NCBI RefSeq assembly: GCF_014698825.1
Contig: NZ_JACJTT010000044.1
Location: 1 to 43,533, forward strand
Direction of reading: 5' to 3'
Source of the DNA: Richelia sinica FACHB-800
Lineage (GTDB): Bacteria; Cyanobacteriota; Cyanobacteriia; Cyanobacteriales; Nostocaceae
DNA length: 43,533 nucleotides
Within the stretch, counting starts at the first letter, position 1; each line of letters begins with the position of its first letter. This document shows, piece after piece, positions 9,032 to 17,656 of this stretch. The notes below the pieces were generated by a model. The model saw only the letters and a program-made list of their open reading frames with translations, was not told the DNA's origin and made no database searches. The translations under genes and the position numbers were made by a program.

Positions 9032-9248
9032 TGGATCGGCTACTCATAATTTAAATATTTCTTTGCATTGTACATCAGGGGCAGCACTCAATTACTGGGG
9101 AAAGTTCCCCAATCTCAATTTATGCCATCTGAATGGCTATGAGTGGAAATGCTTATCTGTCTTATGGAATAGAATGCAAAAGTTGGGCAAATCAGGAAAA
9201 TTTAACTTTACAAAAGTGATTGAAACTTCAAATAGATACGATTTATAT

Positions 9249-10409
9249 TCATAATTTATTAAGTGGTTTTTGTAATTGCAGTTGCAGTTCTTCTTGAGTT
9301 TGCAAGATGATGCCAGGATAATCGCGATTAATTACTACTTCACTAGTGGCTGAGGTGGGATTTTCCCATAATAACCAACGACTACCTAATGGGAGGGAGG
9401 AGAAGGAAGCGGGGTTTTGGGTGAGCCAAATGACTGGTTTATCATCTGGTAAGGGGCTGTATTCTTCTAAAGGGTTGGTGGCAGCTAAGGTATCGAGAAC
9501 TACGCTATCACCTGTGATTAGTCCTGTGGCGGCTGTCCAAAGTTGGACTTGGATTTTTTGGCGTTGAGCATAAAAATATAAGGAGGCAGCGGCAATTACA
9601 GCTTGCTCAAAGTTTTCTTCTTGCCATTGGGCGGCACTATCTAAGGCGATAATCACATCTTGCCCACCAGTGATGGTTTCTAATTCTCGCACGCGCAATT
9701 CTCCATAACGCGCGCTGGTACGCCAATGGATGAGGCGGATGGAATCACCAATGCGGTAAGGACGTAGCGATCGCACTAAACCTGAAGCGGCTAACTGTAA
9801 TGGTTTACCACGGGGATCGCCTCTTTGAGATTCATCTTGCCCAATTTCATCTACCAAGGGACAGGTATTTAAAGGTAGGACTGTGGGATAAACTACCGCC
9901 CTAGCTGGACATTCTCGTTGTCGGGAAGATTCAAACAACCCGGCAAAACCTCCATGGGTCAGTTTCACCGTGTGCCAGCGATATATGCCTCGACGCTGGG
10001 TAGGGTAGTAATAAGTCCAACGATAGGTTCCTTGGGGAGGAATAATTTCTACTTGGTGTGTAACAGGTTTACCCAGTACGAAAGGTAAATTATCGATCGC
10101 TCGCAACAAGATGACAGGTCGTTGCTTTTTGTTATGGATGTCAATTTCGATTTTGATTTCATCACCTGTGGTGACTGGGTGAATGGGTTGGCGTTTCACC
10201 ACTAATTGACCAAGCGATCGCGGTGCGATCACAGCAGATATACCTAAAAAAGCTAACATCACCCCACTGATCACGTATAACCAGCCGATCATCGTGTTGA
10301 TGGCACTAGCTAAGAAACACAGAGCAATGCCTATTAAAACCCAGCCACGGTAATCAGGGGTTGAGGCCCGGTATTCTAACCATTCAGTAATATTTTTGAT
10401 AATTTTCAT
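9249..10409 (-). CDS. DUF58 domain-containing membrane protein
   Basis: A 386-residue protein with two N-terminal membrane segments (about residues 22-60) and an Ig-like beta region. The DUF58 signature VRSLRPYRIGDSIRLIHWRTSARYGELRVRELE lies about residues 205-237. A von Willebrand A-like fold follows, beginning VIIALDSAAQW (a partial DxS metal site). DUF58 proteins are often encoded beside MoxR AAA+ ATPases and transglutaminase-like proteins; neither is present here, so this copy is an orphan. The gene ends 60 bases downstream of the CobO-like gene start region on the same strand and precedes ftrC. Its function is not established. Confidence 0.85.
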   Translation of the reverse strand: MKIIKNITEWLEYRASTPDYRGWVLIGIALCFLASAINTMIGWLYVISGVMLAFLGISAVIAPRSLGQLVVKRQPIHPVTTGDEIKIEIDIHNKKQRPVILLRAIDNLPFVLGKPVTHQVEIIPPQGTYRWTYYYPTQRRGIYRWHTVKLTHGGFAGLFESSRQRECPARAVVYPTVLPLNTCPLVDEIGQDESQRGDPRGKPLQLAASGLVRSLRPYRIGDSIRLIHWRTSARYGELRVRELETITGGQDVIIALDSAAQWQEENFEQAVIAAASLYFYAQRQKIQVQLWTAATGLITGDSVVLDTLAATNPLEEYSPLPDDKPVIWLTQNPASFSSLPLGSRWLLWENPTSATSEVVINRDYPGIILQTQEELQLQLQKPLNKL

Positions 10410-10465
10410 CTCAGCATTGGTCTGTCAGTGGTAGATTCTCCTGACCAACCATCATAATCCAGTTA

Positions 10466-11002
10466 CTATGGGCGATGAGTACGGCGAATTTCCGTAATTT
10501 GGTCAGCTACTTCTAATAAAGATTTGGGCATCTCTGGGCCAGTCAGGATAATGTCAACGTGAGGAGGACGGTTGGCTAAAAATTCTAATACTTCTGCTTC
10601 AGGAATTAGCCCAAAATTAATGGCCAAGCTTAACTCATCTAAAACCACAAGGGAGTATTTACTGGCTGAGACTATTTGCTGAGTGTACTGCCATAAATCC
10701 TGTAAAGCTTGGGTTTCAGATTCGTCTAAATGTGGTGTATCAATACAACGGGGTAAATTGCAACGAATCCAATCAAGATTTTTGCCCATTTGGATTGGTC
10801 GGTCATGGCCTTGCCGAATACCACCTTTCAGGAACTGTACCACCAATACTGGCGTACCTTGTCCTGCAATTCTCAATGCTTGGGACATGACACTAGTAAA
10901 AAAGTTGCGGTGGGAGCTAGTAAAAACCTGTACTAGCCCCTCGACTGGGTATGGTAAGCTATCTGTTGAATTTAGACTGGGAGTTTCTAACTGGGCAACC
11001 AT
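10466..11002 (-). CDS. CobO/BtuR-like P-loop protein with a degenerate Walker A
   Basis: A 178-residue protein resembling cob(I)yrinic acid a,c-diamide adenosyltransferase. GLVQVFTSS at 22-30 and ALRIAGQGTPVLVVQFLKGG at about 42-61 match the family; Walker B is YSLVVLDELSLAINFGLI, and VDIILTGPEMPKSLLEVADQITEIR is the C-terminal strand and helix. Between the first strand and the helix, where CobO has GDGKGKTTAA, this protein reads SSHRNFFTSV. The P-loop glycines and the lysine that bind ATP phosphates are missing. Loss of ATP-dependent adenosyltransferase activity is therefore likely and another role possible. The gene is divergent from the adenylate-kinase paralogue. Confidence 0.7.
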   Translation of the reverse strand: MVAQLETPSLNSTDSLPYPVEGLVQVFTSSHRNFFTSVMSQALRIAGQGTPVLVVQFLKGGIRQGHDRPIQMGKNLDWIRCNLPRCIDTPHLDESETQALQDLWQYTQQIVSASKYSLVVLDELSLAINFGLIPEAEVLEFLANRPPHVDIILTGPEMPKSLLEVADQITEIRRTHRP

Positions 11003-11304
11003 AAAGCAAAGTTTAAAAACTGAGAATAAATTTAAAGAAATTGTTACTGAAAATTGTAATTGCTCATCTGATCTGGGACAAACTAAGCAAAAGCTGTATA
11101 ATCATCCTGTTTTGCACAGCTAGGCTAAATTTTCAGATTTGCATTCTTAGTCAAACACTACATTTGTTTTGAGTCAAGAGTTGATTTTATTTAACAGTTG
11201 CGTGTGAGGTATCTAAACATCTATTTATTTGCAATTTAGTTTGATTTTTTTGACAAACCAACCTTTTAAAGTATTGAATTTAACAGCGTTAGGAGTGAAT
11301 TGTT
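11003..11304. other. Divergent intergenic region
   Basis: Three hundred bases between the divergent CobO-like and adenylate-kinase-like genes. It is AT-rich and must hold both promoters, but I cannot assign -10 or -35 boxes with confidence. No repeat, RNA gene or remnant coding frame stands out. A ribosome-binding site, AGGAG at 11291-11295, precedes the GTG start at 11305. Confidence 0.5.
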
Positions 11305-11886
11305 GTGAAATTAGTGATTCTGGGAGGTTCAGGATCGGGGAAAAGCACTCAAGCCCAAAGGCTTTGCAATTTCTTTGATGTTCCTTTGATTTCCACAGGT
11401 CAAACTTTACGGAACTTCATTTATGATGATAATACCAATAGCGGCTACGCTGAACTAGGAAATTTAATTAGTCTAGCCAAGCCCTACGTAGAAAAAGGCG
11501 AGTTAGTGCCGGATGAAATGATGATTGAATTCATCCGTGTGCGTCTGAAACAACCAGATGTGATTAATGGTTGGATATTAGAAGGTTATCCTCGCACCGC
11601 ATTTCAAGCAGAAGAATTAGACTTTTTGTTGGAAAGTTTAGGACAAAAGCTAGACTGGGCAATTTATCTGCAAGTTCCAGAAGCAGTAATGGTGAGTCGT
11701 TCCTTAGGTCGTTCTCTCCCGGATGACCAACCGGAGATTGTGCAGCGACGAGTAGAGTTATTTTACGATCGCACCATCCCCATACTAGAGTATTATGACC
11801 GTCGTCGTCGTCTTTTAACTATCAATGGCGACCAATTAGCTGAACAGGTACAACAAAATATTCTGACCTTACTATCTGGAACTTAG
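11305..11886 (+). CDS. Adenylate kinase-like nucleoside monophosphate kinase
   Basis: A 193-residue P-loop kinase beginning at GTG 11305, with AGGAG nine bases upstream. The phosphate-binding loop GGSGSGKST (residues 7-15) follows MKLVIL; the NMP-binding STGQTLR corresponds to STGDMLR of adenylate kinase; EGYPRTAFQAEELD corresponds to the DGFPR box. The LID is short and lacks the zinc cysteines. A P-loop ending KST instead of KGT, and EGYPR instead of DGFPR, mark it as a diverged paralogue; the housekeeping adk of cyanobacteria normally sits in the ribosomal-protein operon. It is expected to transfer phosphate between ATP and a nucleoside monophosphate. Preference for AMP cannot be shown here. 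Confidence 0.8.
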   Translation: MKLVILGGSGSGKSTQAQRLCNFFDVPLISTGQTLRNFIYDDNTNSGYAELGNLISLAKPYVEKGELVPDEMMIEFIRVRLKQPDVINGWILEGYPRTAFQAEELDFLLESLGQKLDWAIYLQVPEAVMVSRSLGRSLPDDQPEIVQRRVELFYDRTIPILEYYDRRRRLLTINGDQLAEQVQQNILTLLSGT

Positions 11887-12271
11887 AATTTTCTCCAGTA
11901 ATCCCTTTGACTAAAGAAGCAAGTCTAAATATTTGACCTGCTGTCGTCGTTTTAGTAATTTATTTTCCTGAATCAGTAGTAGGTGTGCAGAAAACATAAC
12001 TGTTCACACTTTAAACATTGTTACTCATGAACTATTGACCAGCTGATGCCATCACTGGAACAGTGCATCGCAGGTGACAGGCTTGCCCTGAGTTTCGACT
12101 ACGCTCAACTACCGCGTCAGTCGAACGGTGACAGTTCTAAAATTCATTGTCTAAGTTTGAGTTTTAGTTAATGTTCTAACTGCTTTGTCTACGGCTATAA
12201 ATTGTCGAGACTATGTATTTTGCCTAACTACTGATGAACAAACATCATCCCCTAAATTTGAGGTAAATCCC
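11887..12271. other. Intergenic region containing a dispersed repeat
   Basis: Gap between the adenylate-kinase paralogue and RNase PH. Around 12071-12134 is a Nostoc-style dispersed repeat with an inverted pair, TTCGACT at 12094-12100 and AGTCGAA at 12119-12125. GAGG at about 12260, upstream of the RNase PH ATG, looks like its ribosome-binding site. Confidence 0.5.
12071..12134. repeat. Dispersed intergenic repeat with inverted arms
   Basis: The segment contains GAGTTTCGACTACGCTCAAC followed by the complementary AGTCGAACGG, giving a 7-bp stem with an 18-base loop. From general knowledge, sequences of this wording are scattered through Nostocales genomes. It could fold as a hairpin between the two genes. 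Confidence 0.5.
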
Positions 12272-13015
12272 ATGGCTTGGCAACGTCCCGATGGTCGTCA
12301 ACCTTGCGAACTCCGGCACCATAGTTTTGAACCAAACTTTACACGCTTTGCACCTGGTTCCGTATTAGCAAAATGTGGTGATACCCAAGTGTTGTGTAAT
12401 GTCAGTATCACCGAAGGAGTCCCCAGGTTTTTACTGGGTAGTGGCAAAGGTTGGCTAACGGCAGAGTATAGAATGTTGCCAGCAGCGACACAACAGCGTC
12501 AGGAAAGGGAACTACTTAAATTATCAGGACGCACCCAAGAAATTCAACGCTTAATCGGTCGGAGTCTGAGAGCAGCATTGGATTTTAGGCTATTAGGAGA
12601 ACGGACAATCACTGTAGATGCAGATGTGTTACAAGCAGATGCCGGAACTAGAACCACAGCCATTACAGGTTCCTTTGTGGCTTTAGCTTATGGAATTTCT
12701 CGACTATTAGAGCAAGGTATATTAGAGCGATCGCCTTTAACTAGACAAATAGCGGCTGTTTCTGTAGGTTTATTAGATGGAGAGCCATTTCTAGATTTGA
12801 ACTATGTAGAAGATGTGGCTGCAACGGTGGATTTTAACGTTGTCATGAATCAAAATCTGGGCATTATTGAAGTCCAGGGCACGGCTGAAGAAGGTAGTTT
12901 TAGCCGTCACCAGTTAAATCAACTCCTCGATTTTGCCGAAACAGGAATTCAGGAATTATTAATTTCCCAACGACAAGCGATCGCTAATTGGGAGAGTTTA
13001 TTGACCAATAATTAG
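12272..13015 (+). CDS. rph: Ribonuclease PH
   Basis: A 247-residue phosphorolytic 3'-5' exoribonuclease that trims tRNA 3' ends. Start chosen at ATG 12272 ([11 protein letters not shown]) because it has a GAGG ribosome-binding site and matches the family N terminus. The frame is open 29 codons further upstream to TTG 12185, but that part shows no family similarity. Motifs: [11 protein letters not shown] at the start, [36 protein letters not shown], and the active-site stretch [20 protein letters not shown]. The C-terminal [12 protein letters not shown] and [19 protein letters not shown] are also typical. The MlaE-type permease gene follows 17 bases downstream on the same strand. Confidence 0.95.
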   Translation: MAWQRPDGRQPCELRHHSFEPNFTRFAPGSVLAKCGDTQVLCNVSITEGVPRFLLGSGKGWLTAEYRMLPAATQQRQERELLKLSGRTQEIQRLIGRSLRAALDFRLLGERTITVDADVLQADAGTRTTAITGSFVALAYGISRLLEQGILERSPLTRQIAAVSVGLLDGEPFLDLNYVEDVAATVDFNVVMNQNLGIIEVQGTAEEGSFSRHQLNQLLDFAETGIQELLISQRQAIANWESLLTNN

Positions 13016-13018
13016 TAA

Positions 13019-13043
13019 GTGATAGGTGACAGGTGATAGGTGA
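13019..13043. repeat. Heptamer short tandem repeat overlapping a start codon
   Basis: Three and a half copies of the 7-base unit GTGATAG/GTGACAG lie between RNase PH and the permease. Such heptamer repeats are characteristic of heterocystous cyanobacteria. The permease's GTG start (13033) is the first three bases of the third unit. Confidence 0.8.
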
Positions 13044-13812
13044 ACCAAAAAGAGCTATAGAACAAGCTTGGAGTATTCGTTACTTTTCCACATTGTTGCT
13101 ATTTGGGCAAATATGGCTGCATTTCCTGCAAGGAAAAACATATTACCGCAAAATTATTCAACATATGGTCACCGCTGGCCCAGTTTCCCTTCCTCCAGTC
13201 CTGCTTGTGGGCGGTTTTGCAGGCATGATTTTTACCATTCAAACTGCTAGAGAATTAGGCAGATTTGGTGCAGTGGAAACAGTAGGAGGAGCCTTTGCCG
13301 TGGCTTTTTGCCGAGAATTAGCACCAATTTTGACCGCGAGTATTATTGCCGGACAGGTAGGTTCTGCATTTGCCGCAGAACTGGGAGCAATGCAAGTCAC
13401 AGAACAGATTGATGCACTTTATATGCTCAAAACTGATCCGATTGATTATCTAGTATTACCAAGAGTCATTGCCTGTTGTTTAATGATGCCTGTGATGATG
13501 ATTTTTGCTTTAGTCATTGGCATCACTGGTGGCATATTTGCAGCATCAGAGTTTTATCAAGTAGCACCAGAAATATTTTTAAACTCAGTGCGAAATTTTC
13601 TGACAATATCAGACATGTTAATGATTTTGGTCAAAGGATTAATTTTTGGGTTGATAGTTGCAGTCAATGGTTGTAGTTGGGGACTAACCACCAAAGGAGG
13701 AGCTAAGGAAGTAGGAGAATCAGCGACCACAGCCGTAGTGACTACTTGGGTGACAATTTTTATTGCTGATTTTGTCTTGTCTGTGCTGGGAATACAACCC
13801 CTGACATTTTAA
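13033..13812 (+). CDS. MlaE-family lipid ABC transporter permease
   Basis: A 259-residue integral membrane protein of the MlaE/TGD1 family, of usual length. Family features are PVLLVGGFAGMIFTIQTARELGRFGA, FAVAFCRELAPILTASIIAGQVGSAFAAELGAMQVTEQIDALYMLKTDPIDYLVLPRV, and a C-terminal NGCSWGLTTKGGAKEVGESATTAVV. These permeases move phospholipids between membranes with an MlaF-type ATPase and an MCE substrate-binding protein; neither partner is encoded here. GTG 13033 is the furthest upstream start because an in-frame TGA lies at 13027-13029. Cotranscription with rph is likely given the 17-base gap. Confidence 0.9.
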   Translation: MIGEPKRAIEQAWSIRYFSTLLLFGQIWLHFLQGKTYYRKIIQHMVTAGPVSLPPVLLVGGFAGMIFTIQTARELGRFGAVETVGGAFAVAFCRELAPILTASIIAGQVGSAFAAELGAMQVTEQIDALYMLKTDPIDYLVLPRVIACCLMMPVMMIFALVIGITGGIFAASEFYQVAPEIFLNSVRNFLTISDMLMILVKGLIFGLIVAVNGCSWGLTTKGGAKEVGESATTAVVTTWVTIFIADFVLSVLGIQPLTF

Positions 13813-14051
13813 AGATTATTTAAGTTCAACGATCGCCTATACATATAGTCAACAAAATTTGGCATATATTGTAACTATTGACAGTTAGTACAACTGAATA
13901 CTGACAACCGACTATAAATAGTGATAAAGAAGGTTTAGGTTGATAATTTGCCTAGTTACTTATTGATGTTAAAAGTTTCAAAAGTTAAACGGGGCAATTG
14001 TCATAAGTTCGGTATTGTATTGCTGGAAGCAGGCTACGTGATGAGAAAGCC

Positions 14052-14774
14052 ATGAACAAAACGGTTGAAGTTCTACCGGACGTATCAGCGCTGGTAAACC
14101 GGTCGCTAGATTTGATCCTGTCTAAATTGGCAACTGCCATTAATGAGAGAGGACAATTTACCATTGCCTTATCAGGTGGTAGTACACCCAAGCCGTTGTA
14201 CGAAGCGATCGCCTCTCAAAAATTGCCTTGGGATAAAATACATGTGTTCTGGGGAGATGAACGCTACGTTCCGCCAGACCATCCCGACAGCAATGAATTA
14301 ATGACCCGTCGTGCATGGTTAGACAAAGTGCCAATCCCGGCAGCTAATATTCACGCCGTACCAACTTTAGCAGCTAACCCAGCCGTGGATGCAGCCCAGC
14401 ATGAAAAACACCTACAAGAATTTTTTCATGTTACACCAGGGCAGTTTCCATCCTTAGATGTGGTTTTGCTGGGGATGGGTGATGATGCTCACACTGCATC
14501 TTTATTTCCGCACACCGCAGCCCTGAAAGTATGCGATCGCCTGATTACCGTAGGTAACAAAGATAATAGCCAACGCATCACTTTCACCTACCCATTGATT
14601 AATGCAGCGCGAAGTGTGATTTTCCTCGTTGCTGGAGCGAATAAACGACCTGCTTTAGCACAAGTTTTCGCCCCTGTCGCTGACGACTTCACCTATCCCT
14701 CTCGACTCATTCGACCCCAAGGAGAACTATTTTGGCTGCTAGATGCAGCCGCAGGTTTGGAACTCAAACCATAA
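14052..14774 (+). CDS. pgl: 6-phosphogluconolactonase
   Basis: A 240-residue enzyme that hydrolyses 6-phosphogluconolactone in the oxidative pentose phosphate pathway, an important source of NADPH in the dark and in heterocysts. Motifs are all present: FTIALSGGSTPKPLYEAI at about 36-53, IHVFWGDERYVPPDHPDSNELM at about 64-85, and DVVLLGMGDDAHTASLFPHT at about 136-155, with NAARSVIFLVAGANKRPAL near the end. Length and order are normal. It is a stand-alone plus-strand gene with 239 bases upstream and 97 bases to the FHA gene. Confidence 0.95.
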   Translation: MNKTVEVLPDVSALVNRSLDLILSKLATAINERGQFTIALSGGSTPKPLYEAIASQKLPWDKIHVFWGDERYVPPDHPDSNELMTRRAWLDKVPIPAANIHAVPTLAANPAVDAAQHEKHLQEFFHVTPGQFPSLDVVLLGMGDDAHTASLFPHTAALKVCDRLITVGNKDNSQRITFTYPLINAARSVIFLVAGANKRPALAQVFAPVADDFTYPSRLIRPQGELFWLLDAAAGLELKP

Positions 14775-14871
14775 TTTTTCTCTCTAGGCTAGTTGTTAAA
14801 ATCGAAAGTTAGAGTTGCTCCTCTGCTTGCCAGTAATATTTTTACGATGACCTTGACCAAGGCTTAAATCC

Positions 14872-15984
14872 ATGATCGTCTGCCCTAATTGTAATCATCC
14901 CAACCCAGACGGCGCTGTTCAGTGTGAAGCTTGCTATACGCCGTTACCAGCAACCACCTACTGTCCCAGCTGTGGGGCAACTGTGCAGGCAGATGCTGCT
15001 TTTTGTGGTCAGTGTGGTTATAATCTACACTCCAATACAGCGGCCACTGTCGCAGCAGTACCAGCAACTGTGGCACCGGAAGTTCCTGTGGAAGTACCGC
15101 CATTAGTCACACCAGACCCAATGTTAGAACTTCTGCAACCAGATCCATTGGGAATTGCCGCATCAGTTACTTCTAATTTGCCACCAACGGCAGTAGCAGC
15201 ACCACCAGCGGCACCAGCACCAGCTGCACCTCCTGTAGCGGCAGCACCACCAGTAGCACCAGCACCGGTTCCCGCTGCACCCCCTGTAGTGACAGCACCA
15301 CCAGTGGCACCAGCACCAGTCCCTGCTGCACCCCCTGTAGTGACAGCACCACCAGTGGCACCAGCACCAGTCCCCGCTGCACCCCCTGTAGCAGCACCAG
15401 CACCGGAAGCCGTAACTCCTCCACCCATACCAGCGCAACTAGCACCAGAACTACTAGTAGCACCACCACCAGTAGCAGCCCCTGCACCAGACCCAGAACC
15501 AATAGTAGTGGTTGCTCAACCAGAACCTGAACCAGAACCAGAACCAATAGTAGTAGTTGCTCAACCAGAACCTGAACCAGAACCAGCCCCTGCACCCGCA
15601 CCTGCACCAGAACAGGAAGTAGCATCTGTACCTGTAGCCAGAACCCAACTACAACAAGTGCTAGGACAGCTATTCCATGTTCAAACTAATCAGGAACTGG
15701 AATTACCACAAAATCTTTCCGTTATTCATATCGGTAAGCCCAACGATCGCATTCCTCCAGATATTGATGTTTCTGGATTTCCTAATTCCGAAATTGTCTC
15801 CCGAATTCATGCAGATATTCGTGTGGAAGGAGATGCTTACTATATAGAAGATGTAGGCAGTTCTAACGGCACTTACATCAACAACTTGCCTCTATTACCA
15901 GGGAATAGACACCGCTTACGTCCAGGCGATCGCATCAGTTTAGGTAAGGGAGATTTGGTGACCTTCTTATTTCAACTCTCTTAG
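14872..15984 (+). CDS. Double zinc-ribbon and FHA-domain protein with Pro/Ala repeat linker
   Basis: A 370-residue, probably cytoplasmic signalling or adaptor protein. N terminus: two zinc ribbons, Cys4/7/18/21 and Cys31/34/45/48. Middle: a long Pro/Ala/Val linker with three 17-residue repeats (residues 122-172) and two 15-residue PIVVVAQPEPEPEPE repeats (210-239). C terminus, from about residue 280: an FHA domain, IHIGKPNDRI then SRIHADIRVEGDAYYIEDVGSSNGTYINN, with the conserved Arg, Ser-Arg-x-His and Asn-Gly of phosphothreonine binding. FHA domains recognise phosphothreonine, so a Ser/Thr kinase elsewhere is the expected partner. The linker presumably varies in length through repeat slippage. 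Confidence 0.85.
   Translation: MIVCPNCNHPNPDGAVQCEACYTPLPATTYCPSCGATVQADAAFCGQCGYNLHSNTAATVAAVPATVAPEVPVEVPPLVTPDPMLELLQPDPLGIAASVTSNLPPTAVAAPPAAPAPAAPPVAAAPPVAPAPVPAAPPVVTAPPVAPAPVPAAPPVVTAPPVAPAPVPAAPPVAAPAPEAVTPPPIPAQLAPELLVAPPPVAAPAPDPEPIVVVAQPEPEPEPEPIVVVAQPEPEPEPAPAPAPAPEQEVASVPVARTQLQQVLGQLFHVQTNQELELPQNLSVIHIGKPNDRIPPDIDVSGFPNSEIVSRIHADIRVEGDAYYIEDVGSSNGTYINNLPLLPGNRHRLRPGDRISLGKGDLVTFLFQLS
15235..15387 (+). repeat. Three 51-base in-frame tandem repeats
   Basis: Three consecutive 17-codon units at 15235-15285, 15286-15336 and 15337-15387. The second and third differ at one base; the first is more diverged. Each encodes an APPVAPAPVPAAPP-type stretch of the FHA protein linker. Confidence 0.85.
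15499..15588 (+). repeat. Two 45-base in-frame tandem repeats
   Basis: Two units of 15 codons, 15499-15543 and 15544-15588, each encoding PIVVVAQPEPEPEP plus one residue. They are nearly identical in DNA. They lie in the linker of the same zinc-ribbon/FHA gene. Confidence 0.85.
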
Positions 15985-16105
15985 CCACTCCCCCTTTACA
16001 AATCCAGACTAGGCTAGGGTGTATTCCCACAAACGCTGCTTTATTGAATTTCATTTATCCCAACAGCAAATGCTCCTGTTGAGGATGCAGCAATTATTTA
16101 CAAAA

Positions 16106-16132
16106 GACGACGGTTAACTATTAATCGTCGTC
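16106..16132. terminator. Hairpin between the FHA and M50 genes
   Basis: GACGACG at 16106-16112 pairs with CGTCGTC at 16126-16132 around a 13-base loop, itself containing TTAA twice. No run of T follows directly, so it may be a weak terminator for the FHA gene or another RNA hairpin. A second hairpin, CAACAG/CTGTTG, lies about 30 bases upstream. Confidence 0.4.
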
Positions 16133-16272
16133 ATCTTATTCTTTGAGATTTTCAATTGGGAATCGTGAGTCATGCCCTTGTTTTCTTAAAGAGAAAGAAT
16201 AGAATTATTATTAATAATTTAGTGATTTTAAAAACGGGCTGATTCAATAAAAATACTGAAGGATTTTCACCC

Positions 16273-17010
16273 ATGCGAGAACCCCATCAAGATTTGGCAT
16301 CATTATTTACTCAAACAGCCCCACCAGCAATGGAAAGAATGGGACTAACTTGGCTGATTGCCGCCGCCATAGCCACAACGATTCTCTGGCAAATTCCCGG
16401 AGGCAATTATATTTTATACCCCTTTACAATTTTAGCCACTTGGTTTCACGAAATGGGTCACGGCTTAATGGCCTTATTGTTAGGAGGAAATTTTCAGAAA
16501 TTAGAAATTTTTAGTAATGGTTCCGGTCTTGCCCATTATGCCATGCGCTCAACCTTGGGAAATCTAGGTTTTGCCTTAGTAGCTGCATCTGGACCTATGG
16601 GGCCACCAATTGCTGGTGCAATTCTGATTATGGCTTCTCGTAATTTTCACAGTGCTTCCCTGAGTTTAAAAATCCTGGGTGGTGTTTTATTACTGTCTAC
16701 ATTAATTTGGGTACGTTCCTTTTTCGGATTATTGGCAATTCCTTTATTAGGGTTTCTAATTTTAGGAATTGCGTTGAAAACTCCCCAATGGGTACAAGGT
16801 TTTGCCATTCAATTTTTAGGGGTACAAGCTTGCGTGAGTACCTACCATCAAATTGATTATTTATTTAGCTATACGGCTGGCCCCTTGGGACTTTCTGATA
16901 CAGGACAAATGCAAAGGTATTTGCTCTTACCTTATTGGGTATGGGGTGGTTTAATGGCTATAGCTTCCTTGGTGATTTTGGTGCAAAGTTTACGTATTGC
17001 CTATCGTTAG
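16273..17010 (+). CDS. M50-family membrane metalloprotease-like protein
   Basis: A 245-residue multi-pass membrane protein with the zinc-protease motif HEMGH (His59, Glu60, His63) in TWFHEMGHGLMALLLGG, inside a membrane segment as in site-2-type proteases. Helices are predicted at about 25-42, 47-72, 95-125, 130-165 and 215-240. A small loop GGNFQKLEIFSNGSGLAHYA follows the motif. It lacks a PDZ domain. The usual second zinc site NPDG is not evident, so classification as M50B-like (YwhC type) is by motif and topology only. Such proteins may cleave membrane substrates; the target is unknown. Confidence 0.75.
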   Translation: MREPHQDLASLFTQTAPPAMERMGLTWLIAAAIATTILWQIPGGNYILYPFTILATWFHEMGHGLMALLLGGNFQKLEIFSNGSGLAHYAMRSTLGNLGFALVAASGPMGPPIAGAILIMASRNFHSASLSLKILGGVLLLSTLIWVRSFFGLLAIPLLGFLILGIALKTPQWVQGFAIQFLGVQACVSTYHQIDYLFSYTAGPLGLSDTGQMQRYLLLPYWVWGGLMAIASLVILVQSLRIAYR

Positions 17011-17050
17011 TTATAAGATTCAAGTTTTGATTTGTGCTATCAATGATCAT

Positions 17051-17069
17051 GGCGGGCAAGATGCCCACC
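17051..17069. repeat. Dispersed hairpin repeat GGCGGGCAAGATGCCCACC
   Basis: A short inverted repeat (GGGC, AAGAT loop, GCCC, with flanking GG/CC) between the convergent M50 and HIT genes. From general knowledge its wording is common in Nostocales intergenic DNA. It may also terminate transcription from either side. Confidence 0.4.
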
Positions 17070-17106
17070 TCACCAGAGTTTCAATGGTTGGTAATATCGG
17101 GTAAAA

Positions 17107-17493
<387 letters not shown>

Positions 17494-17656
17494 TATGGCT
17501 GGGGCTGTGCAAAGCATTTGGTGTGGTGGTCTGGTTGGGGGCGATCGCTTTTTTTGCTAAGTTTGTATTAGATAGGGTATGACTACCAGAAATTATAAGG
17601 TGAGATATGGAAGTTTTAAGTATATACAATTCTGCTTGATTTTATATTGATTTTAA

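Noticed and set aside
9032-9248. Plus-strand frame 8940-9254 between ftrC and the DUF58 gene
   Set aside because: Its first part is antisense to ftrC and the rest has no recognisable protein features.
15018-15648. Long minus-strand open frames (Gly/Ala-, Cys/Trp- or Leu/Val-rich) opposite the FHA gene
   Set aside because: They are mirror images of the Pro/Ala/Glu repeat codons on the plus strand; the composition is absurd for a protein and no start context is present.
17541-17555. GCGATCGC followed by seven T, as a possible terminator upstream of the HIT gene
   Set aside because: The palindrome is the HIP1 site and can form only a 4-bp stem without a loop, so it is not an intrinsic terminator.
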